Positions 1 to 6,575 of a stretch of DNA of 11,040 bases are shown here, piece by piece; the first letter of the stretch is position 1, and each line of letters begins with the position of its first letter. Under the pieces are notes generated by a model. It was not told where the DNA came from. It was given only the letters and a program-made list of their open reading frames with translations, and did no database searches. The stretch spans positions 1 to 11,040 of the forward strand of contig JAFGQA010000498.1 of the NCBI GenBank assembly GCA_016935885.1, given 5' to 3'. The position numbers and the translations under genes are program-made. Source of the DNA: Phycisphaerae bacterium (GTDB lineage Bacteria > Planctomycetota > Phycisphaerae > UBA1845 > UTPLA1).

Positions 1-1
1 C

Positions 2-58
2 ACGCCAGACACGTTCCACGGCGATTGGAACTACACCATTCGTCCGCAAGGCATATAG
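2..58 (+). CDS. C-terminal end of a protein, possibly an IS transposase (partial)
   Basis: An open frame enters from the left edge and stops at TAG 56-58. It encodes about 18 residues ending with the stretch TFHGDWNYTIRPQGI. From memory, the FHG(E/D)WNYTI(K/R)P pattern resembles the extreme C-terminus of ISAzo13-type (DDE_Tnp_ISAZ013) transposases common in planctomycetes. That is recollection, not a search. The fragment is too short to prove function, and the start lies outside the window. Finding a truncated miniature element about 40 bp downstream fits a mobile-DNA neighbourhood. It could instead be the tail of an unrelated gene or a chance open frame. Confidence 0.35.
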   Translation, partial: TPDTFHGDWNYTIRPQGI

Positions 59-94
59 TGTATGTTATTTCTTGACGGTCGCTAAGTGCACGTA

Positions 95-139
95 CGCAGG
101 CAAGCTGCGCGTGGCACACGCCTGAACTGTCACGGACCC
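95..139 (+). repeat. Truncated right end of the 142-bp miniature element (copy D)
   Basis: The last 45 bases match the right half of the full element at 3886-4027. They contain the AGGCAAGCTG hairpin region, GTGGCACACGCC, and the terminal inverted repeat GTCACGGACCC at 129-139. The left half is missing, so the copy was cut by a deletion or by the mobile element whose transposase may end at 58. It lies about 100 bp upstream of the C45 hydrolase start and may form part of that gene's leader or promoter region. In the internal stem, one G-C pair of the full copies is replaced by C-G here. Confidence 0.7.
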
Positions 140-243
140 CGAAGACATCGGTCAAGCTTCGTGGGACTTCCGGCGGTGGAGGCCGCCGGTTACCATGTGG
201 CCTGCTGCGAATGTCTGAAGCCTTCCCGACAAGGAGATCACCC

Positions 244-1545
244 ATGTTTGAGCGATCGCGTTGGTTATACATTTCGACGGCTGTCTTGTTTCCGGTCTTG
301 GCGACCGTGGCGCTCGCGGGCCAGCCGCCGGCAAAGCATGTCAACGGCTCGCTGACGGAGATCGACGGCGTCCGCGTGCTGCGTGTGTGGGGCACGCCGG
401 AGGAACGGGGATTCGCCCACGGTTACCTGCTCGGGCAAGACATGGTGAGGGTGCTGGACGGGCTTCTGGCGAGCGGCCGGCTCGGCGGCGGCCCGAGCGG
501 TTACGAGGAGAAGGTCTTGCCCGTGCTGGGCCTGATGAAGATCCAGCCCCAGTTCGAGGCGGAGATGCGGGGCTTGCTGGCGGGCATCGAGGCCAAGGCG
601 GGAGGGCCGGTGGATGTGCCGTGTTTGGGGCGAAGCCTGCGGTACGAGGATGTGGCAGCGGTCAATTGCACCGCGGACTTTGCGCGGATGGCGTGCTCGT
701 CGTTCGCCGCGTGGGGCGGGCTGACGGAGGACGGTGGGACGATCGGCGGTCGAAACATGGATTGGACCGTGATCCCCGCCTTGCAGGGGACGTCGATCAT
801 GCTGGTGGAGGTGCCCGCGGCGGACAGCGGCGCGATCGGCTGGGTGTCGATGACGTGGCCGGGATACATCGTCTGCACCACGGGGATGAATGCCGAAGGC
901 GTGACGGTCAGCATGCACGACGTGTACAACCCCGCGCCGTCGGTGAAGACCGGCTTCACGCCGCGCGGTTTTGCCCTGCGAGAGGCGATCGAGTCGGCAC
1001 ATGCCAAGACGGCGTTCGACGACGTGGGACGCGTATTGCGGAAGCGGGTCTGTGCAGTGGGGAACAACGTGGCGGTCACCAGGCCGTATGCCAGCGACAC
1101 GCCGGCGGTGGCCGTGTTCGAATACGACGGCAATCTCGACGATGGCAAGGGCGTGACCGTCCGGAAACCCAAAGCCAAGAAGCACAAGAAGGAAAAGGGC
1201 AAGAGGTCTAAGGGGCAAGGTTCTCGGCAGGACTTCCTGATGTGCACGAACCATTATCGCGAGCGGGGCGAGCCGACGGAATGCGACCGCTACGCGGGAA
1301 TGAACAAGCGCCTCAGGAAGGCGGTCAAAGGCAAGAAGCCTATCGACCTGGAGGTTGCCTGGGAGATCCTCAAGGACGTCAGCTTCCCAAGGGGACAAGC
1401 CCAGCAGGTCATGACGTATCACAGTGTCGTGTTTGAGCCGAACAAGCGGCTGATGCACGTGGCGTTTGACCAAGACCGCAAGCCCGCCCCGACGTGCAGG
1501 AAGGCGACGTTGGACGTGGCGAAGCTGCTAAGCGGGGCTGCGTAG
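244..1545 (+). CDS. Secreted C45-family N-terminal-nucleophile hydrolase/acyltransferase
   Basis: Encodes 433 residues. The ATG at 244 is chosen because AAGGAG at 231-236 lies 7 bases upstream; the frame is open further upstream but has no such site. Residues 1-25 look like a signal peptide ending VALA before GQ, so the product is exported. The family motif is clear: ACSSFAAWG with the likely nucleophile Cys151, followed about 20 residues on by GGRNMDW (Asn171, Asp173, Trp174), then CTTGMNAEGV and a C-terminal CTNHY. In C45 enzymes (isopenicillin-N acyltransferase and acid-ceramidase-like relatives) the precursor cleaves itself just before this Cys, which then acts on amide bonds. The substrate cannot be told from sequence. 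Odd: a run of Lys/Arg at about residues 308-328 interrupts the domain. The gene converges with the ACT gene and is followed at once by a hairpin. Confidence 0.85.
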   Translation: MFERSRWLYISTAVLFPVLATVALAGQPPAKHVNGSLTEIDGVRVLRVWGTPEERGFAHGYLLGQDMVRVLDGLLASGRLGGGPSGYEEKVLPVLGLMKIQPQFEAEMRGLLAGIEAKAGGPVDVPCLGRSLRYEDVAAVNCTADFARMACSSFAAWGGLTEDGGTIGGRNMDWTVIPALQGTSIMLVEVPAADSGAIGWVSMTWPGYIVCTTGMNAEGVTVSMHDVYNPAPSVKTGFTPRGFALREAIESAHAKTAFDDVGRVLRKRVCAVGNNVAVTRPYASDTPAVAVFEYDGNLDDGKGVTVRKPKAKKHKKEKGKRSKGQGSRQDFLMCTNHYRERGEPTECDRYAGMNKRLRKAVKGKKPIDLEVAWEILKDVSFPRGQAQQVMTYHSVVFEPNKRLMHVAFDQDRKPAPTCRKATLDVAKLLSGAA

Positions 1546-1579
1546 TGTTTGAACGGTTGACACCCACACTGTTCAAACA
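1546..1579 (+). terminator. Hairpin directly after the C45 stop codon
   Basis: TGTTTGAAC (1546-1554) and GTTCAAACA (1571-1579) form a perfect 9-bp stem with a 16-base loop, starting at the first base after the stop. The stem is AT-rich and has no T-tract, so it is not a classic rho-independent terminator. It could stop transcription, protect the 3' end of the mRNA, or be a remnant of an inserted repeat. Confidence 0.4.
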
Positions 1580-1673
1580 TCGGCAGAACTGGCTCAGACG
1601 GACCGTAGCCGGTGGAATTCGCATTCCCATCGCGCTGGACGCCTCCGCGGATGCCGGCAGCGGGCCCCCTTAG

Positions 1674-1772
1674 CAGCCCGTGGTAAAAGGGAGAACAGCG
1701 GATCGGAAACGCCGTTCCTGACCGTAAAAACCACCGGCTTTGGCGCCGGTGCCACAGTTTTGCCACGGGCTG
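1674..1772. repeat. 99-bp inverted-repeat element with TTAG flanks and internal TTTGGC-loop hairpin
   Basis: CAGCCCGTGG (1674-1683) and CCACGGGCTG (1763-1772) are perfect inverted repeats. TTAG lies directly outside both (1670-1673 and 1773-1776), as a 4-bp target duplication would. Allowing mismatches, the inverted repeat extends to about 19 bases on each side. Inside is a hairpin, CACCGGC (1732-1738), loop TTTGGC, GCCGGTG (1745-1751). No coding capacity. It sits between two convergent genes and may also act as a two-way terminator. Mobile origin is an inference from the symmetry. Confidence 0.45.
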
Positions 1773-1779
1773 TTAGGTG

Positions 1780-2187
1780 TCACTCCACGGCCGGGCTATC
1801 CTCGAACAGTGCGGCGGCACGATCCAGGTCGCTGACACTCAACAGCAGTGTTGAGGAGGTTCCACCTTCGGGGTTGCTGCCGTAGACGTAGTTGATATTG
1901 ATGCCCGCCTTCGCCAGCCGGGTCGCCACGCCCCTCAGGGCGCCGGATCTGTGCGAGACCTCCAGCCTGAGGATTCGCTGCATGCCGAAGCTGTATCTGG
2001 CCTTGGCCAGCGCCGATTTGACCGAGGCGGTGGGTGTCCCGACGAACCGCACCCAGCCGCACTCGCCGTCCATCAACAAGGCGATCGCCTCGATGTTGAC
2101 TCTTGCCCGCTTCAAGACGCCGCACAGCTTGCCCAGCGTGCCGGGCCTGTTGTCCAAACCGACGGTGAACTGAGTCACCTTTGCCAT
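1780..2187 (-). CDS. Tandem ACT-domain protein (amino-acid-binding regulator)
   Basis: Encodes 135 residues read from ATG at 2187 to TGA at 1780. An AGAGGTG sequence (2192-2198) a few bases upstream serves as the ribosome-binding site. The protein is essentially two ACT domains: residues 1-68 begin with FTVGLDNRPGTLGKLCGVLK and contain the helix RARVNIEAIAL; residues 70-135 contain LEVSHRSGALRGVATRLAKAGININYVY. The (D/N)RPGTL loop and (V/I)NI turn are typical ligand-binding parts of ACT domains, which sense amino acids or similar small molecules. There is no attached enzyme, so the protein is probably a free-standing sensor or regulatory subunit. Its target is unknown. It is divergent from the radical SAM gene, separated by about 400 bases, and converges with the C45 gene. 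Confidence 0.85.
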   Translation of the reverse strand: MAKVTQFTVGLDNRPGTLGKLCGVLKRARVNIEAIALLMDGECGWVRFVGTPTASVKSALAKARYSFGMQRILRLEVSHRSGALRGVATRLAKAGININYVYGSNPEGGTSSTLLLSVSDLDRAAALFEDSPAVE

Positions 2188-2600
2188 CGTACACCTCTGT
2201 CGTTAAAGCCCGCGTGGATCATCCACCAACGCGGCCATTCAAACGGGGCCGTGCGGCGCCGTCAACGGCAGGCTCCTGGGGAGCGCGACCGACCAAGCCG
2301 ACCCGGCCCGTGAACACATGCCCGATTCAGCCGCCAGCATCCGTCGGGCTTTCACGTTATAATCTCTCCGTCGCTCTCGACGGTACGCGTTTAGCGTGAT
2401 GGCATGGGTTGGCGAAGCCGCCAGCGGCGGCGGAGCTCACCCGTGGGCATCCATTCGAGCCTGTCTTCAAGGGGGTAATGAGCGACCCGCCCCCGTGGGG
2501 CGTGTCGTTCGTTACCCACGCCACCCCACGTGGACGCTAAGAGCGTACTCTCGACGGGGCCCCGTGTCGCGGGCCGTTGTGCGCGATTGGATGGTGCAGT
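2188..2600 (+). other. Divergent intergenic region with stable hairpins
   Basis: About 410 bases without a supported gene between the ACT gene (-) and the radical SAM gene (+). It contains a consensus -10 box (2358-2363). Two compact hairpins follow it: GCCGCC (2417-2422), loop AGC, GGCGGC (2426-2431), enclosed by GGGT 2406-2409/ACCC 2439-2442; and GCCCC (2489-2493), loop CGT, GGGGC (2497-2501), extended by CGAC 2483-2486/GTCG 2504-2507. If transcription starts near 2370, the leader would be about 230 bases and structured. I see no match to tRNA, SRP RNA, RNase P RNA or a known riboswitch. Confidence 0.4.
2358..2363 (+). promoter_or_regulatory. Candidate -10 box for the radical SAM gene
   Basis: A perfect TATAAT within GTTATAATCTC, in otherwise GC-rich DNA. 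No good -35 hexamer is found 16-18 bases upstream (CAGCAT at 2335-2340). Hence this is a possible promoter only. It would give a leader of about 230 bases before the start codon. Confidence 0.35.
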
Positions 2601-3716
2601 ATGTCGGCGACTGTCTCACTGAAGATGCTCCTGGCTGACCACACGATGCCGGCCCATCCGGATCTGGTCCGCCGCGAGGAGAAAGGTGTCCGCTGCCTTG
2701 CCTGCGGACACCGGTGCCTGGTGAAGCCTGGCCGCTCGGGCGTTTGCAGGGTGCGGTTCAACCGGGACGGGGAGCTGCGTGTGCCGGCCGGCTACGTGTC
2801 GGGCTTGCAGGTCGATCCGATCGAGAAGAAGCCGTTTTACCACGCCCTTCCCGGGCGGGACGCGCTGTCGTTCGGGATGCTGAGCTGTAGCTTTCACTGT
2901 CCATTCTGCCAGAACTGGGTGACGTCGCAGACCCTGCGCGACGACCAGGCGGTCAGCATGCCGAGGTTCTGCACGGCGAAGCAGTTGGCGGACCTGGCCG
3001 TCGAGCACGGCGCGCCGGCCGTCGTCTCGACGTACAACGAGCCGCTGATCACGAGCGAATGGGCCGTGGAGGTTTTCAAGGAGGCCAAGGCCCACGGATT
3101 GATGTGTGGCTACGTCTCAAATGGCAACGGCACGCCGGAGGTGCTCGCCTTCCTGCGGCCGTATCTTGACTTGATCAACGTGGACCTGAAGTGCTTCGAC
3201 GACAGGCGCTATCGCAAGCTAGGCGGCGTGTTGGCGAAGGTGCTGGCAACGATCGAGCAACTGGTCTCGGACGGCTACTGGGTGGAGATCGTCACGCTCG
3301 TGGTGCCGGGCTTCAACGACAGCGACGACGAGTTGACGCGGATGGCCAAGTTCATTGCCGGGATCTCGCGCGATATCCCGTGGCACGTGACGGCGTTTCA
3401 TCCGGACTACAAGATGCAGGGCCCGCCGCGGACGCCTGCGGCAACGTTGGTTCGGGCATACGACATTGGCAAGGCGGCCGGTCTGATGTTCGTGTATCCC
3501 GGCAACGTCCACGGCGGCGTCGGCGACCGGGAGAACACATTCTGCCCAGCGTGCAACGAACTGGTGATCCGGCGATCGGGGTTTTACGTCGAGGAGAACC
3601 GGATGACGTCGCCCGGCAAGTGCCCGGCGTGTGACACCTCGATTTCCGGTGTTTGGGAAGACACGGCGCCACACCAATCCGATGGGACCGGCATCCCCAG
3701 GCCGGTTCGGCCGTAA
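2601..3716 (+). CDS. amrS: AmmeMemoRadiSam-type radical SAM enzyme
   Basis: Encodes 371 residues from ATG at 2601; TTG at 2577 and ATG at 2625 or 2646 are alternatives, and none has a strong ribosome-binding site. The radical SAM cluster motif is CSFHCPFC (Cys96, Cys100, Cys103), which binds the 4Fe-4S cluster that cleaves S-adenosylmethionine. An N-terminal CLACGHRC with a later Cys (32, 35, 39, 49) and a C-terminal pair of CPAC knuckles (315/318 and 341/344) match the AmrS layout, where the tail resembles a zinc ribbon and ends near SGVW. YNEPLI and NVDLKCFDD are barrel elements typical of the pyruvate-formate-lyase-activating-enzyme group. The family is usually encoded with Memo-like and AMMECR1-like partners; neither is in this window. 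The reaction is not established from sequence. The C-terminal 15-20 residues after GVWED are low-complexity. Confidence 0.88.
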   Translation: MSATVSLKMLLADHTMPAHPDLVRREEKGVRCLACGHRCLVKPGRSGVCRVRFNRDGELRVPAGYVSGLQVDPIEKKPFYHALPGRDALSFGMLSCSFHCPFCQNWVTSQTLRDDQAVSMPRFCTAKQLADLAVEHGAPAVVSTYNEPLITSEWAVEVFKEAKAHGLMCGYVSNGNGTPEVLAFLRPYLDLINVDLKCFDDRRYRKLGGVLAKVLATIEQLVSDGYWVEIVTLVVPGFNDSDDELTRMAKFIAGISRDIPWHVTAFHPDYKMQGPPRTPAATLVRAYDIGKAAGLMFVYPGNVHGGVGDRENTFCPACNELVIRRSGFYVEENRMTSPGKCPACDTSISGVWEDTAPHQSDGTGIPRPVRP

Positions 3717-3876
3717 CGGCATCGACCGCGCCCCAGACTGGAACATGGAATGGGCGGCCAGGAGCGTATCCGGCTGCACCGCCCCGGAAACGCGGCTATG
3801 GACGGGGTCTCCGGGCCGATTCCAATTTCCGATTCGCCAAGCCACGAATTCGTAGAGGCGGCGTCGTGCCGCAATG

Positions 3877-3885
3877 GACGCTCAC
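3877..3885 (+). repeat. Left 9-bp target duplication of element copy A
   Basis: GACGCTCAC abuts the left inverted repeat of the element at 3886. The same 9 bases occur directly after its right end at 4028-4036. Confidence 0.9.
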
Positions 3886-4027
3886 GGGTCCGTGACACTT
3901 CCGGCGGCATTCGATTCTGGGCGCCACGGCCGGCCTGTCCGCCCGTGCGGCCTCTCTGGTGGGCGCATGGGGGATAAACACTGGCAGGCTAGCTGCCAGT
4001 GGCACCCGCCCAGACTGTCACGGACCC
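3886..4027 (+). mobile_element. Miniature inverted-repeat transposable element, copy A (complete)
   Basis: 142 bp bounded by perfect 12-bp inverted repeats, GGGTCCGTGACA (3886-3897) and TGTCACGGACCC (4016-4027). It is flanked by a perfect 9-bp duplication, GACGCTCAC. About 90% identical to copy B (9807-9947) in the other orientation. It has two internal stem-loops: CACGGCCGG/CCGCCCGTG (one mismatch), and a perfect CACTGGCAG (3979-3987), loop GCTAG, CTGCCAGTG (3993-4001). No reading frame of its own makes sense, so it depends on a transposase elsewhere. The transposase family cannot be named from the ends; several bacterial families make 9-bp duplications. It lies between the radical SAM gene and the PpiD-like gene, about 110 bases before the latter's start. 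Confidence 0.9.
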
Positions 4028-4036
4028 GACGCTCAC
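4028..4036 (+). repeat. Right 9-bp target duplication of element copy A
   Basis: GACGCTCAC, identical to 3877-3885, directly after the right inverted repeat. Confidence 0.9.
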
Positions 4037-4054
4037 TCGACGCCGGGGACGGGC

Positions 4055-4082
4055 TTGCGGCCGCCATCAATAAGCGTATGCT
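4055..4082 (+). promoter_or_regulatory. Possible sigma-70-like promoter of the PpiD-like gene
   Basis: TTGCGG (4055-4060) and TATGCT (4077-4082) are separated by 16 bases and lie just outside the miniature element, about 55 bases before the start codon. Both boxes are only partial matches to TTGACA/TATAAT. Confidence 0.3.
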
Positions 4083-4136
4083 AGTGGGTTTGCGAGTTTT
4101 GGCGACAACCACCGCTACGATAAGGAGTTGCGGGCA

Positions 4137-6287
4137 ATGATGAAGTGGCTGCGAAAACACACCAAACAGATCATGGTTGTGGTTGTGTTGTTCTCGATGT
4201 TTGCGTTCGTGGGTGGCTCGGCCCTTCAGTGGATCCTCTCGCCAAGCAGGAGTGCCGATCCTTATGCCCGGGTGTTTGGCAAGGAGATCACCTTCCTCGA
4301 TATGTACCCCGCACAGCGGGACACTTCGACGCTGGAGCGGCTGTACCTCTCATGGAAGTATGACCTTCCAAACTGGGACATGACCGTTCGTCACTGGTAT
4401 GTGCTCGCCCAGGAGGCGGAACGAGCCGGGATCGTCATCCCCGATGAAGAGGTCGAGGAGGCGTTGCAGCTTCGAGTGCAACTTCTGGAGCAGCAGGGTT
4501 TTCCCGCGGATTACCTCGACGTGCTGCGGACTCAATCCAGGATCACGCCGATCGAGGTCCGCCGGGCACTGCGCCAGCACCTTGCGATTCAGAAGAATGC
4601 CGCACGTGTGAGTGACGCGGCGACTCCTTCGGAGGCGGAGGTCCGGCACTACGTGCGCGACACCGCGAACAACGTGCGTGTTCGGTTTGTGACGCTGGAC
4701 GCGCAGAAGTTCCTCGATCCAAACGAGACGTTCACGGAGGAGGCATTGCGGGCCCACTTCGAGGCCAACAAAGACGTTGACGCGGGGGACAGCGAGACGG
4801 GATTCGGGTGCCGGTATCCGCGACGGGTCAAGGTGCAGTACATCCTGGCGTCTATTTCAGAGATTGAACCCCAGGTTGCCGTCACCTTCGAAGAAATCAA
4901 GGACTATTGGAAGAAGAACAAGGGACAGTATAAGAAGACCATTCAGGTTGATGCTCCTGATCCGACGACCGGCCCGGCCACGACTCAGGCCTCGACGCGG
5001 CCGGCGGAGCCACCCAAGAAGGTCTCCAAAGAAGTGGAGAAGAGCTTCAGCGAGGCGCGGGCCGACGTCGAACGTGCCATCCGAAAGAAGAAGGCGTTGC
5101 AGACGGCCGAGGAGGCGATGCGAAAGGCCGCGAGGGAGTTGCTACGCCCGTGGGAAGGCCAGAAGACGGACGTGAGGACCGGCTACAAGCCGATCCCGCA
5201 GGTGGCGCAGGATCCGGATCACATGCGATCGATATCCGAGGCCATGTCGAGGGAATTCGGCATTCCTCTGGAATACAAGGAGACACCGCTTTCTTCGATG
5301 GACACGTTGTCCAAGGACTCGACGCTTCGCTCGGTACGATTGGAGGGTGGAGGCCAGGAGAGCATAAGTCTGACCGACTACGCCTTCCGCGTGCCCCCCT
5401 TTGTGAAGCGCGCGATGGCGGAAGAGACGGGCCCCTGCCTTCAGCTCTTTCAATCACCGGATGTCCCATTGAAGGGAACGGCGTATCAATTCGCTCACGG
5501 TCAGTTCACGCAATCGGAGAACCTCGTTCTGTTTCGCGTGGTCGAGGCGCGGGAGGCGGAGGCCCCGACGAGCCTTGCGGAGGTTCGGGGTGACGTGGAG
5601 CGCGATCTGCGGGTGGTGCGGGCGTTTGAACGCATCGAACCGGTGGCCAAGGAGATCTTCGCCGTGGCCTCGCGGTTGGGTGTGCAGGACGCGATGACCC
5701 TTTTTGAGGAGCTTCGCACCAAGCGGGGTGTCCGAGACGCAATCTCGCCGGCACCGTTCAGTCGACGAGTCAGTCTGGCAGACTCAAAAGACCGGGCCGA
5801 GCAGGCCCGCTACTTGGAGGCCTTGGAAGCGGGTAAGCCGACGTTGGCGGCGCCGAACGTGCCAAGCGTGGGTGCCTCCAAGGAGTTCGTGGACGCCTGC
5901 TTCGAGATGGCAGTGGAAGGATGGCAGCCGGAGGAGGTGGATTCACCGGAGACCGAGCAGGTCCAGGCAGCAACCACCATGCCGGCGGCGACGCCGACGC
6001 CGGTGGTGCGGTTGCTTTCCATTCCTAAGCTGCGGAAGTGGTTCGTCATCGAACTGCTGGGCACGGAGGATGTGGAACAGGACCGGTTCGAATCCGAGCT
6101 TCGCGAGGCGGCATACAACAGCCTTAGGGGGGAGCGCCGCCTCAAGCTGCGCATGGACTGGTTCAAGCCGGAGAACATCGATGCCCGTTGTGGCTTCGAG
6201 TTCATCGCGCCCGAGGAGGCCGAGGAGCCGTCGGGTTCGGATGAAGGCATCGACGCCGCTGACCAACCGCCCTTTCCTTACCTTTAG
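4137..6287 (+). CDS. Membrane-anchored PpiD/SurA-like periplasmic chaperone
   Basis: Encodes 716 residues. AAGGAG at 4122-4127 lies 9 bases before ATG 4137 (or 12 before the next ATG, 4140). Residues 1-9 are basic (WLRKHTK), then a hydrophobic segment at about 10-33 forms an N-terminal signal anchor, putting the bulk in the periplasm. Residues 40-160 look like a SurA-type N-terminal domain: GKEITFLDM, then ERAGIVIPDEEVEEAL and TPIEVRRALRQHLAIQK. Two segments of the FTEEALRAHFEANKD / VTFEEIKDYWKKNKGQYK type follow. A Pro/Thr/Ala-rich linker (about 275-295) and a charged, probably coiled-coil helix (about 297-345) come next. I see no convincing parvulin active-site motif, so it may be a chaperone without isomerase activity. 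The acidic C-terminus ends PPFPYL. The family assignment rests on the N-terminal architecture, which is frequent in planctomycetes. It appears to be a single-gene unit. Confidence 0.7.
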   Translation: MMKWLRKHTKQIMVVVVLFSMFAFVGGSALQWILSPSRSADPYARVFGKEITFLDMYPAQRDTSTLERLYLSWKYDLPNWDMTVRHWYVLAQEAERAGIVIPDEEVEEALQLRVQLLEQQGFPADYLDVLRTQSRITPIEVRRALRQHLAIQKNAARVSDAATPSEAEVRHYVRDTANNVRVRFVTLDAQKFLDPNETFTEEALRAHFEANKDVDAGDSETGFGCRYPRRVKVQYILASISEIEPQVAVTFEEIKDYWKKNKGQYKKTIQVDAPDPTTGPATTQASTRPAEPPKKVSKEVEKSFSEARADVERAIRKKKALQTAEEAMRKAARELLRPWEGQKTDVRTGYKPIPQVAQDPDHMRSISEAMSREFGIPLEYKETPLSSMDTLSKDSTLRSVRLEGGGQESISLTDYAFRVPPFVKRAMAEETGPCLQLFQSPDVPLKGTAYQFAHGQFTQSENLVLFRVVEAREAEAPTSLAEVRGDVERDLRVVRAFERIEPVAKEIFAVASRLGVQDAMTLFEELRTKRGVRDAISPAPFSRRVSLADSKDRAEQARYLEALEAGKPTLAAPNVPSVGASKEFVDACFEMAVEGWQPEEVDSPETEQVQAATTMPAATPTPVVRLLSIPKLRKWFVIELLGTEDVEQDRFESELREAAYNSLRGERRLKLRMDWFKPENIDARCGFEFIAPEEAEEPSGSDEGIDAADQPPFPYL

Positions 6288-6575
6288 GAGTCTCGCAGGA
6301 AAGAAGTAAGCGGCTGATCCGCCAAACGGCAAGCCAACACGTAAGCCAAGCGGAGCAATCGCTCATGCCACTCCTGCGAGATGCCGCAGCCGCTTCAACC
6401 CGGATCGCCGCCAGCAACGCCAGTTTCGACAGCGTCACGTGACGACTGGCTTACGAGCCAGGATTACACCGAATCTCTCGCAGCGCCAACGCCAACATTG
6501 ACAGCGTCACGAGACGATACTGCTCCACCGGCCCGAGCAATCCCCGAACATACGCCGATGCGCAGTGATTCGTGC
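6288..6575. other. Non-coding debris with imperfect 72-bp-period repeat
   Basis: No intact gene is supported. Bases 6413-6445 and 6485-6517 are alike (26 of 33, sharing GACAGCGTCACG), a period of 72. CGTAAGCCA (6340-6348) and TGGCTTACG (6447-6455) are perfect inverted repeats 98 bases apart. The area leads into the integrase relic and could be its decayed upstream part, but the translated frames show no recognisable domain. Confidence 0.4.

Noticed and set aside
72..100. TTGACG at 72-77 as a -35 box for the C45 gene
   Set aside because: No reasonable -10 hexamer lies 16-18 bases downstream.
265..1473. A 402-codon open frame on the minus strand opposite the C45 gene
   Set aside because: It is a GC-rich antisense shadow full of His and Arg. 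The plus-strand frame has a signal peptide, ribosome-binding site and family motifs.
2440..2520. tRNA-like segment around ATTCGAGCC
   Set aside because: No GGTTC T-arm stem, acceptor stem or anticodon arm can be built.
2577..2600. TTG at 2577 as start of the radical SAM gene
   Set aside because: It adds eight non-conserved residues with no ribosome-binding site. ATG 2601 is preferred, though not certain.
4128..4136. TTG at 4128 as start of the PpiD-like gene
   Set aside because: It lies immediately after the AAGGAG site, leaving no spacing; ATG 4137 fits far better.
3882..4160. Small open frames within the miniature element (products with LACQC and RPHGRTGRP patterns)
   Set aside because: Similar frames appear in each copy only because the DNA repeats. 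There is no ribosome-binding site and no protein-like composition.
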